A DNA stretch of 13,816 nt, taken from NCBI GenBank assembly GCA_029287335.1, contig JARFRI010000219.1:1-13816 (forward strand), read 5' to 3'. Shown here piece by piece: positions 1 through 6,942 of this stretch. This stretch comes from Phycisphaera sp. GTDB lineage: Bacteria; Planctomycetota; Phycisphaerae; Phycisphaerales; Phycisphaeraceae. Numbering within the stretch: position 1 is the stretch's first letter; every line of letters begins with the position of its first letter. A model generated the notes under the pieces. It worked only from the letters and a program-made list of their open reading frames with translations, made no database searches and was not told where the DNA came from. Position numbers and translations under genes: made by a program.

Positions 1-1
1 C

Positions 2-874
2 ACCGAGTTCCTGTTCATGGACGATGACGGGGTACCCAGCGAGCAGGAGCAGTACGAAAACTACGTCGCCGCACTCAAGGCCTTGGGTGGTAGGCCCCTG
101 ACGATCCGTACGCTGGACCTTGGCGCAGACAAAATCGCGCCGGGACTGATGGATTTACATGATGAGGCCGAGCCTAACCCGTTCCTGGGCTGCCGATCGA
201 TTCGGCTGTGTTTGCAGCACCTGGACCTGTTCCGGACCCAGCTCCGGGCGATCTTGCGGGCCTCAGCGGAGGGTCCGGTACGGATTATGTTCCCGCTGAT
301 CTGCAACATCATGGAACTGCGTCAGGCGAAAATGGTGCTGTCTGACGTCCGGGAAGACCTTGAAGATCAGGGCATCCCGGTCGGTGACATGCCCATCGGC
401 GTCATGATCGAAGTGCCCTCGGCGGCGCTGCAGGCTGCGGCGCTGGCAAAAGAGGTGGATTTTTTCTCGGTCGGCACCAACGACCTGATTCAGTACACTG
501 TGGCAGTTGACCGATCCAATGAACGGATCGCGAGCCTGTACACCGGGGCACACCCGGCCGTACTGGAACTGATCAAAAACGTGGTCCGCGCAGCGCACCA
601 TGCGAAAATTGGGGTGAGTTTGTGCGGCGAAATGGCCGGCGACCCCGAATTTACCCTGCTGTTGTTAGGGTACGGATTGCGAACACTGTCGATCACCCCG
701 CCGGCCATCCCCGGCATTAAACGGGTGATCCGCTCAGTCGGGATTGAACGATGCAAGCGCATCGCTCGTAAAGCTAGTAGCTTCGATAATGACCGTGAGG
801 TACTGAATTACCTCCGAGAGGAACTGAAACGAATAACCCCCGGGGCCGTTGCTGGACGGTCCATGAACTATTAG
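2..874 (+). CDS. ptsI: Phosphoenolpyruvate-protein phosphotransferase (PTS enzyme I), C-terminal part; 5' end outside window
   Basis: Enzyme I takes phosphate from phosphoenolpyruvate and passes it to HPr, the first step of the cytoplasmic phosphotransferase chain. Only the C-terminal PEP-binding TIM-barrel domain is here. The reading frame is open to the left edge, and its first residues (TEFLFMDDDGVPSEQEQ) match the family's TEFL(F/Y)MDRD..P(T/S)EEEQ segment, so the ATG at 17 is internal. In order come IRTLDLGADK, NPFLGCRSIR, the Mg-binding glutamate in MIEVPSAA, the Mg-binding aspartate in GTNDLIQYTVAVDR, and the general-acid cysteine in LCGEMAGDPE (codon 623-625). The stop is TAG at 872-874. 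About 290 residues are visible, which fits the second half of a roughly 575-residue protein. The N-terminal phospho-histidine domain is not visible, so sugar-PTS, regulatory-PTS and fused enzyme I forms cannot be told apart. Confidence 0.95.
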   Translation, partial: TEFLFMDDDGVPSEQEQYENYVAALKALGGRPLTIRTLDLGADKIAPGLMDLHDEAEPNPFLGCRSIRLCLQHLDLFRTQLRAILRASAEGPVRIMFPLICNIMELRQAKMVLSDVREDLEDQGIPVGDMPIGVMIEVPSAALQAAALAKEVDFFSVGTNDLIQYTVAVDRSNERIASLYTGAHPAVLELIKNVVRAAHHAKIGVSLCGEMAGDPEFTLLLLGYGLRTLSITPPAIPGIKRVIRSVGIERCKRIARKASSFDNDREVLNYLREELKRITPGAVAGRSMNY

Positions 875-1082
875 CCCTGGGACAACCGAACTGGCTCTTG
901 GAACGATCGCCGCGCGGACCTGCGCCGGCTGAGCGGAGAGAGAGCCACAGCACAAGGATGTGCGATTTGCGATGTGTGATCTGCGATGTCAAGCCAACTC
1001 AACTCTGTCAGTGCGAACTGACCAGGGTGTAGCTGCGCCGAAGCATTGAAGATCGAACATCGAACGTCGCGCATAAATTAAC
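875..1082. other. Intergenic gap between ptsI and rng
   Basis: I see no coding potential in this 208-bp gap. Near its left end a 7-bp pair, TGGCTCT at 892-898 and AGAGCCA at 941-947, encloses a GC-rich stretch and could form a weak ptsI terminator, but no T-run follows. The right half holds an imperfect inverted repeat made of short words (listed separately). The rng GTG has no Shine-Dalgarno sequence. The only AT-rich stretch just before it is CATAAATTAA at 1072-1081, which is too weak to call as a promoter. Confidence 0.5.
958..1074. repeat. Imperfect inverted repeat of GCGAT-like words just upstream of rng
   Basis: The left arm (958-990) is a run of short variants of the word TGCGAT/TGTGAT. 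The right arm (1042-1074) read on the other strand is a similar run of TTCGAT/GCGAC words. Aligned by eye over 33 positions, about 23 are Watson-Crick pairs, and roughly 28 can pair if G-U is allowed, with a 51-nt loop. The right arm ends 8 nt before the rng start. It could be a mobile or simple-sequence element, or a leader RNA structure; I cannot decide from one copy. Confidence 0.5.
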
Positions 1083-3500
1083 GTGTCCAAAGAAATGCTC
1101 ATTAACTTCGTGCCCGGCGAGGAATGTCGGATCGCGATCGTCGAAGACGGCAAGCTCGAAGAGTACTACCAGGAACGTGCCTCGGCACAGTCCCACGTCT
1201 CCAACATCTACAAGGGCCGAGTCACCAACATCGAGCCGTCCATCCAGGCGGCCTTCGTTGACTTCGGCCTGGAACGCAACGGCTTCCTGCACATCTCCGA
1301 CCTGCACCCCAAGTACTTCCCCGGCAAAGACCGTGAAGACTTCGAAAAGGTCGGCAAAAAAACCGCACGACGCGATCGCCCGCCGATCCAAAAATGCCTC
1401 AAACGCGGTGACGAGATCCTCGTCCAAGTCCTCAAAGAAGGCATCGGCACCAAAGGGCCGACCCTGACCAGCTACTTGTCGATCCCCGGCCGGTTCCTCG
1501 TGATGATGCCGGATATGAAACAGCTCGGCGTCTCACGCAAGGTTGAAGATGACGACGCCCGCAAAGAAACCCGCAAGATCCTCAAAGAGCTCGAACCGCC
1601 AGGCGACTTCGGCTTCATCGTCCGTACCGCAGGGATTGGCCAGACCAAGACCGACCTGAAGCGCGACCTGTCCTACCTCGTCCGCCTGTGGAAGAACATC
1701 GAGCGGAACCAAAAGAAGATCAAACGCACCGGCGAGTTGTATGCCGAGTCAGACCTGGTCATCCGCACGATCCGCGATGTGTTTACCGCGGATACCGAGC
1801 GCGTCATCGTTGACGACCTGACTGCGGCCCGTCGCGCCGCCGACTTCCTGCGTGTCGCCAGCCCGCGCTCCAAGACCGAAGTCGTGTACTACGACGACCC
1901 GGTCCCGCTGCTGCACCGCAAGGGGATTGAGACGCAGATCGGCCTGATCGGCGCGCGTGAGGTGCCGTTGCCCTCGGGCGGTGCCCTCGTTATCGATCAG
2001 ACCGAAGCGCTCGTCGCCATCGACGTCAACTCGGGCAAGAGCCGCAAGGCCCGCGATGCCGAGACCAACGCGCTGCACACCAACCTCGAGGCGGTCGACG
2101 AGATCTGCCGACAGCTGCGTTTGCGTGACCTAGGCGGGATCGTCGTCAACGACCTGATCGACATGAGGCCTGCCGGCAACCGCCGCAAGGTCGAATCGCG
2201 CATGCGTGACAACCTCAAGAAAGACCGTGCCAAGACACGCGTCGGCCCGATCAGCACGTTCGGCCTGCTTGAGATGACCCGGCAACGCATGCGCCCGTCG
2301 CTGCGAAAATCGATCCACGCTGAATGTCGGCACTGCGCTGGCATGGGATACACCCAGAGTGCTGAGTCAGTCGTGCTCAATGTCATGCGGATGCTTGCGC
2401 TGGTCATGCAGCGGGACGATGTCGCCAGGGTTGAACTCACGATCAGCCCGGATGTCGCGTTCCAACTGCTCAACCGCAAGCGCAACGAGCTGACGCACAT
2501 CGAAGAAGCACATGGCAAGCAGGTGCTCGTCCGCGTCGGTGGGGGTCGGCTCGACTATATCTCGATCGATGCGTTTGATAACCGCAACCAAGCCCTGGCG
2601 ACTGAAGAAGCCGACACGCTTAAGAACCTGCGTAAGGAATCGGACAAGACTTATCGCCAACTCGACGACCCGGACTTACCCGAGACGGTCGCCACGGTTG
2701 TTGCCGATGAGGATGCCGACGCCCAGCCTTCGATTGAGGACCAGAGTCACGACGATCAAGACGATCAGGACGACCAAGACGATCGCGATGAAAGTGCTGA
2801 CACGGCCGACGACGCGAAAGCAGAAGAAGAAGAAGAAGAAGACGATAGGCCCAAGAAAAAACGTCGTCGGCGACGAAGACGTCGTAGCAAATCTGGCGAT
2901 TCCGAGGATGGTTCAGCGACTGTGCAGGACGAGGACACGAAGCCTGAGCAAATGCAGGACGAAGACTCGAAAGAAGCAAACGATCAAACATCCTCAGACG
3001 AATCGGAGGACAGCGACGACCAACCCAAGAAAAAACGTCGCCGACGCCGACGCGGTGGCCGGGGCCGAAAGAAGCGGGACGGCGACGCTGAGCAGGACGG
3101 TGAATCCTCCGGCGAGAACAACTCACCGCAACCCTCAGACGACCCACCACAACAGGCGGAGTCCGCTTCAGCGGCCGAATCAGACGAGTCGGCTCAATCC
3201 ACTGGGTCAGAAGACACAGACAACGACGCATCCGACTCGAACACGCAAGACAAGCCCAAGCGTAAGCGTTCACGCCGACGGTCGAAGAAAACTCGCGACG
3301 AGTCGTCAGAGAAAGCGACCAATTCTTCGGAAAACACGACCACGAGCGATGCGCCTGCCGCCGTCGTGAGCGAAGCGAAGGACGAGAAGCCTGCCCGCCT
3401 AAAGCCTTCGCAAAAGAAGAAGATTGTCAAGCGTAACGCCCCACCGCCGGACGCGGTGAGTAACGGCTACTCCAACCGACGGTTCGACGACAGGGAGTAG
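1083..3500 (+). CDS. rng: Ribonuclease E/G family endoribonuclease with long charged C-terminal tail
   Basis: A single-strand-specific endoribonuclease for mRNA decay and rRNA/tRNA maturation, 805 residues. The start is GTG at 1083, giving MSKEMLINF as in relatives; no Shine-Dalgarno is visible. An S1 RNA-binding domain lies at about residues 38-130. The catalytic aspartates are D314 (AIDVNSGK) and D357 (VVNDLIDM), 43 apart as in E. coli RNase E (D303/D346). The zinc-link cysteines are C415 and C418 (CRHC), again at E. coli spacing. The core ends near residue 500. The last 300 residues are low-complexity: an acidic DDQ tract, six glutamates, then basic blocks at about 591-601, 649-665, 724-738 and 774-784 separated by Ser/Asp/Glu-rich stretches. 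This tail probably binds RNA or partners in place of the E. coli degradosome scaffold, but has no recognisable domain. dxr follows after 1 bp. The family is certain; the rne versus rng name is not. Confidence 0.96.
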   Translation: MSKEMLINFVPGEECRIAIVEDGKLEEYYQERASAQSHVSNIYKGRVTNIEPSIQAAFVDFGLERNGFLHISDLHPKYFPGKDREDFEKVGKKTARRDRPPIQKCLKRGDEILVQVLKEGIGTKGPTLTSYLSIPGRFLVMMPDMKQLGVSRKVEDDDARKETRKILKELEPPGDFGFIVRTAGIGQTKTDLKRDLSYLVRLWKNIERNQKKIKRTGELYAESDLVIRTIRDVFTADTERVIVDDLTAARRAADFLRVASPRSKTEVVYYDDPVPLLHRKGIETQIGLIGAREVPLPSGGALVIDQTEALVAIDVNSGKSRKARDAETNALHTNLEAVDEICRQLRLRDLGGIVVNDLIDMRPAGNRRKVESRMRDNLKKDRAKTRVGPISTFGLLEMTRQRMRPSLRKSIHAECRHCAGMGYTQSAESVVLNVMRMLALVMQRDDVARVELTISPDVAFQLLNRKRNELTHIEEAHGKQVLVRVGGGRLDYISIDAFDNRNQALATEEADTLKNLRKESDKTYRQLDDPDLPETVATVVADEDADAQPSIEDQSHDDQDDQDDQDDRDESADTADDAKAEEEEEEDDRPKKKRRRRRRRRSKSGDSEDGSATVQDEDTKPEQMQDEDSKEANDQTSSDESEDSDDQPKKKRRRRRRGGRGRKKRDGDAEQDGESSGENNSPQPSDDPPQQAESASAAESDESAQSTGSEDTDNDASDSNTQDKPKRKRSRRRSKKTRDESSEKATNSSENTTTSDAPAAVVSEAKDEKPARLKPSQKKKIVKRNAPPPDAVSNGYSNRRFDDRE
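2751..2786 (+). repeat. 9-bp in-frame tandem repeat encoding (DDQ)n
   Basis: Four consecutive 9-bp units of the form GAY-GAY-CAR lie in frame in the RNase tail. The last has drifted to GAT-CGC. They encode D-D-Q three times, then D-D-R. A run of six GAA codons follows at 2823-2840. Such tracts can gain or lose units by replication slippage without breaking the frame, so tail length may vary between strains. Confidence 0.75.
2850..3040 (+). repeat. Two copies of a 17-nt identical in-frame repeat encoding the PKKKRR module
   Basis: The 17-nt word CCCAAGAAAAAACGTCG is identical at 2850-2866 and 3024-3040, both in frame at codons 590 and 648 of the RNase gene. Each encodes the start of a DD(R/Q)PKKKRRRRRR module, and the flanks stay similar at the protein level but differ in codons. 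This suggests duplication of a basic module followed by divergence. A third, looser module (KPKRKRSRRR) starts near 3252. Confidence 0.75.
3492..3497 (+). promoter_or_regulatory. Ribosome binding site of dxr
   Basis: AGGGAG lies 4 nt before the GTG at 3502 and overlaps the last codons of rng. It is the only convincing Shine-Dalgarno-like sequence before any start in the window, and it supports the GTG start. Confidence 0.55.
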
Positions 3501-3501
3501 T

Positions 3502-4698
3502 GTGAGTAGCCACCTCGAACATCCCCGCCGCCTCATCGTGCTCGGTTCGACCGGGTCGATCGGTGTCAACACGCTCAGCGTCGTCGATCACCTGACCCGC
3601 AACGGTAGCAAGATCGAGATCGTGGGGCTGGCCGCAAGGTCCAGCACCAAGCTACTCATCGAGCAGGCCAAGCGATTTAACGTCAAGCACCTGGCCGTCG
3701 CAGATAAAACCAGTGCCGCGAAGCTGCACGAGGTGATGCCCGACGTCGAAATCTTCGCTGGCGAGGATGCTGCGTTTCAACTGGTCAAGCACGTGAAGTG
3801 TACGGACGTCGCCGCGGCGATCGTTGGGATCGCGGGGCTGCTGCCGACTCTGGCGGCGGTAGAGTTGGGGCTTCGGGTCCATCTTTCAAATAAAGAATCG
3901 CTTGTCGCCGCAGGCGAGCTGGTGACGCGTAAGGCCGCCGAGAGCGGCGCGGCATTGCTGCCCGTCGATTCAGAGCACTCGGCGATCTTCCAGTGCTTGG
4001 CCGGCGTGCATGAACAGCCGCGATCCAAAGCGATCCGCCGCATTGTCCTCACGGCGTCCGGCGGGGCCTTCCGTGATCGCCCGCTTGACGAGATCCCCAA
4101 CGCCACGCCTGAAGATGCACTGAAGCACCCGACATGGGACATGGGGCCGAAGGTCACCATCGACGCGGCGACGATGATGAACAAGGGCTTGGAAATGATC
4201 GAGGCGTACTGGCTCTTCGGCGTCCCGGCCGACAAGATCCAGCCGCTGATCCATCCGCAATCGCTGGTCCACAGCTTCGTCGAGTTGGTCGACGGCTCGG
4301 TCCTCGCCCAGCTCAGCCCGCCGGACATGCGTTCGCCGATCCAGACCGCGCTGACCTGGCCCGATCGTGTGGCGGGCTGCGGCGACAAGCTGGACTGGTC
4401 CAAGCTCAATGACCTGAGCTTCTACCCGCCCTGCCCCGAGCGGTACCCCGCCATCGCACTGGCCTACAAAGCCTTGAAGCTCGGCGGCACCGCCACAGCG
4501 GTCCTCAACGCGGCCAACGAAGCGGCAGTGCAGGCCTTCCTCGATCGCAAGATCGCCTTTGGCCGGATTGTCCCGCTGGTCGCACACGCTTTAGACACGA
4601 TCGAGCCGCAATCGGCCGATCACCTGACTACGATCCTTGACGCCGACCAGGCCGCCCGGTCATGCGTCGCCGATGAACTCCAAGCCACCCCTGGATAA
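3502..4698 (+). CDS. dxr: 1-deoxy-D-xylulose 5-phosphate reductoisomerase
   Basis: Converts 1-deoxy-D-xylulose 5-phosphate to 2-C-methyl-D-erythritol 4-phosphate with NADPH, the committed step of the MEP isoprenoid pathway; cytoplasmic. It has 398 residues, the normal length. The GTG start is set by an AGGGAG at 3492-3497 (4-nt spacing) and gives an N-terminus just ahead of the Rossmann motif LGSTGSIG (residues 14-21). Also seen are SNKES (K131), the metal ligands D156 and E158 in PVDSEHS, S186 in TASGGAF, H209 in KHPTW, N227/K228/E231 in MMNKGLE, the flexible-loop region IHPQSLVHSFVE, and LNAANEAAV. Position 222, serine in E. coli and a phosphate ligand there, is alanine here (DAATMMNKG). 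The gene starts 1 bp after rng and ends 9 bp before rseP, so the three are probably co-transcribed. dxr next to rseP is a common arrangement. Confidence 0.97.
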   Translation: MSSHLEHPRRLIVLGSTGSIGVNTLSVVDHLTRNGSKIEIVGLAARSSTKLLIEQAKRFNVKHLAVADKTSAAKLHEVMPDVEIFAGEDAAFQLVKHVKCTDVAAAIVGIAGLLPTLAAVELGLRVHLSNKESLVAAGELVTRKAAESGAALLPVDSEHSAIFQCLAGVHEQPRSKAIRRIVLTASGGAFRDRPLDEIPNATPEDALKHPTWDMGPKVTIDAATMMNKGLEMIEAYWLFGVPADKIQPLIHPQSLVHSFVELVDGSVLAQLSPPDMRSPIQTALTWPDRVAGCGDKLDWSKLNDLSFYPPCPERYPAIALAYKALKLGGTATAVLNAANEAAVQAFLDRKIAFGRIVPLVAHALDTIEPQSADHLTTILDADQAARSCVADELQATPG

Positions 4699-4707
4699 CG
4701 ACTGCTT

Positions 4708-6897
4708 ATGTTCGGATTCCCCCTCATCGAATTTATCTACCTGGTGCTCGGCTTCGGGTTCCTCATCTTCGTTCACGAACTGGGCCACTTCGCCGTGGCC
4801 AAGTGGGTCGGCATCCGCTGCCCGCAGTTCGCCATCGGGTTTGGTAAGGCCATGTTCTCCTGGCGCAAAGGCATCGGGATCGTCCGCGGCTCGACCGAGG
4901 CGGAGTACGAAAAACGCTGCATCGAAAAGCTCAAGGCCGACGGCGTCGAACCCGAAGCCGATGGCCCACACACCGGCACCGCGCGTTACGACACCGACGT
5001 GGTTAAGGAAAAACACCCCAGCCCGTACACCGGCAAGCAGATCTACGCCGTCGGCGACGAACTGGGTCTGGGCGAGACCGAATACCGACTCAACTACCTG
5101 CCCCTGGGCGGCTACGTCAAGATGATGGGCCAGGAGGACATGGACCCCAACGCCAAGTCCGATCACCCCAACGCCTACAACAACAAACCCATCTGGGCGC
5201 GGGCCTGTGTGATCTCAGCCGGCGTCGTGATGAACATAATCTTCGGCGCGATCTTCCTGGCCATCGCCTTTAGCATCGGCGTCGAGTTCCCCCGCGCGAC
5301 CGTCGGCATGGTCATCCCCGACATGCCCGCGACCACGACCTACGCTCAAGGCCACGAAGGCGACCCCAACTACCTGGGCTTCCAGGAAGGCGACGTCATC
5401 GTCAGCGTCAACGGCGAAGAGCCCGAAGACTTCAAGGATGTCAAGATCGCGATCGCACTGAGCGGAAGCAAAGACGACGTCACCATCGAAGTAAAGCGCC
5501 GCGGCATCGAAGAAACCTTGACCTACGTCTGCCCGTTGAAACGTGGTAAGGACGCGGAGAAATTGTTATCCGTCGGCCTGGGCCCCGGGCCAGGGTTGAA
5601 TATCGCGAGCTTTATCGAATCCAAAGGCGAAGTCGCCAAATGGTACAACGAACGGCTCGAAGTCGTTCCCGCAGAGAAGCGTCAGCCCGGCGACTCGATC
5701 ACCATCAAGCAGGTCAACGGCCAGGACATCACGAGCTACCCTGAATACCTCGCCGCGTTTGATGCGTCGAATGGTGAGCCGGTCAATGTCCAGTTCTGGG
5801 ACAACGCCGAGCCCAATGCGTCGAGCGTGTTTGCGGTGGCAAGCGTACCGACACTGGTGCGCTACCCTGACAAACCTAACAACCTGCTGGGCATGGTCCC
5901 GGCCGGCCAGATCAAGGCCGTGTCCCCCGATACCCCCGCAGAAGAAGGCGGGCTCAAAGCGGGTGACCTGATCCTCGCCGTCGGCGACTCGGACCGTATC
6001 AACAGCGTGCCCGACCTTCAGATGACGATCCTGGACAACCCCGACCAAGGGTTCAAATTCACCATCCTGCGCGATGGCAAGCTCATCACCACCGACGAGA
6101 TCAAACCCAACAGCGACAACATCGTCGGCATCCAGATCGTACCCGCGCTCGACACCCTCGTTCTCGCCAAGGTGCTTGACGGTCTGCCCGCCGCCAAGCT
6201 GAACGATGGCGACGGCTTCCTCCCCGGTACCGTGGTAACACACGTCAACGATCAGCCCGTTTCGACTTGGGCCCAGATGCAAATTGCCTTGAAGCAAATC
6301 GCAAGCGAGCCAATCGAAGGCCAACCCGCGCCAATCTTGCTCACCGTGAAGCTGCCGATCGACAACGCGCCGGCCGAGAAGGTCGCGCTGTCACTGAATG
6401 ATGCTGACTATCAAGCCCTCACCGCTGCCGGCTGGTCGCCGGACCACGCCTCGTTCTTCCCGCTGACGGACTACACGCTGATCCAAGCCGAGGGGCTGGG
6501 CGACGCGTTGATGATCGGCGCAGACAAGACCAAGGACTTTGTCCTCCAGACGTACATCACGCTCTTGCGATTGATTCAGGGCGATGTGAAGCTCTACAAC
6601 CTCCGCGGGCCGGTCGGCATCATCGACACCGGCACGCAGGTCGCCCAGCAGGGCTTCCCCTACCTGCTGTTCTTCCTCGGACTGATCAGCGTCAACCTGG
6701 CTGTGATCAACTTCCTACCGATCCCCATCGTGGACGGCGGGCACATGGTGTTCCTGGCTTGGGAGAAGATCACCGGCAAGCCGCCAAGCGAGAAGATCCA
6801 GGTCGGCTCGCTGTACGTCGGGCTCGGGCTGATCGGGTTCGTATTCCTCGCCACGTTCTACTTCGACGTGATGCGGATCATTACGGGCCTCTTCTAA
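4708..6897 (+). CDS. rseP: RseP-like site-2 zinc metalloprotease with extra PDZ modules
   Basis: An inner-membrane site-2 protease that cuts transmembrane segments of anti-sigma factors and leftover signal peptides. It has 729 residues against about 450 in E. coli. Membrane segments lie at about 5-22, 167-188, 651-672 and 702-722. The zinc site is HELGH at residues 23-27 plus D676 in PIPIVDGGH. EYRLNYLPLGGYVKMMG (about residues 125-141) is the conserved loop. The usual AGPxxN of the second segment reads AGVVMN. Periplasmic PDZ-like modules can be seen around 200-265 and 395-460, with weaker ones around 320-365 and 485-550. About 65 charged residues (58-122) are inserted between HELGH and the GGYVKM loop. 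The ATG at 4708 has no clear ribosome site but puts HELGH at the usual distance from the N-terminus. It follows dxr by 9 bp. The substrate here is unknown. Confidence 0.94.
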   Translation: MFGFPLIEFIYLVLGFGFLIFVHELGHFAVAKWVGIRCPQFAIGFGKAMFSWRKGIGIVRGSTEAEYEKRCIEKLKADGVEPEADGPHTGTARYDTDVVKEKHPSPYTGKQIYAVGDELGLGETEYRLNYLPLGGYVKMMGQEDMDPNAKSDHPNAYNNKPIWARACVISAGVVMNIIFGAIFLAIAFSIGVEFPRATVGMVIPDMPATTTYAQGHEGDPNYLGFQEGDVIVSVNGEEPEDFKDVKIAIALSGSKDDVTIEVKRRGIEETLTYVCPLKRGKDAEKLLSVGLGPGPGLNIASFIESKGEVAKWYNERLEVVPAEKRQPGDSITIKQVNGQDITSYPEYLAAFDASNGEPVNVQFWDNAEPNASSVFAVASVPTLVRYPDKPNNLLGMVPAGQIKAVSPDTPAEEGGLKAGDLILAVGDSDRINSVPDLQMTILDNPDQGFKFTILRDGKLITTDEIKPNSDNIVGIQIVPALDTLVLAKVLDGLPAAKLNDGDGFLPGTVVTHVNDQPVSTWAQMQIALKQIASEPIEGQPAPILLTVKLPIDNAPAEKVALSLNDADYQALTAAGWSPDHASFFPLTDYTLIQAEGLGDALMIGADKTKDFVLQTYITLLRLIQGDVKLYNLRGPVGIIDTGTQVAQQGFPYLLFFLGLISVNLAVINFLPIPIVDGGHMVFLAWEKITGKPPSEKIQVGSLYVGLGLIGFVFLATFYFDVMRIITGLF

Positions 6898-6929
6898 AGC
6901 TCACACAGGCCCGGTCGCCGCGGCTTTTG

Positions 6930-6935
6930 TATACT
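6930..6935 (+). promoter_or_regulatory. Possible -10 element for a nearly leaderless yidC transcript
   Basis: TATACT (5 of 6 matches to TATAAT) ends 7 nt before the TTG start of yidC, about the normal distance from a -10 box to the transcription start. A transcript from here would have almost no leader, which fits the absence of a Shine-Dalgarno. No good -35 is seen around 6906-6913, so activity is uncertain. The 45-bp gap after rseP also allows read-through. Confidence 0.35.
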
Positions 6936-6942
6936 GCTCCGC

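Noticed and set aside
17-19. ATG at 17 as a true ptsI start
   Set aside because: Upstream in-frame residues TEFLF belong to the conserved enzyme I motif, so the gene continues beyond the left edge.
2751-2840. CRISPR-like or satellite array
   Set aside because: The repeats are short in-frame codon repeats (DDQ and poly-Glu) within a conserved gene, with no spacers.
2856-3035. A6 tracts inside the two PKKK modules as programmed frameshift sites
   Set aside because: The runs are read AAG AAA AAA CGT, not in the X XXY YYZ phase needed for -1 slippage. No stimulatory hairpin was evident, and the alternative frames encode nothing recognisable.
2512-3369. 285-codon plus-strand open frame overlapping the RNase tail in another frame
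   Set aside because: The product is Thr/Arg/Pro/Lys low-complexity, produced by reading the charged repeat codons out of frame. No start context or domain supports it.
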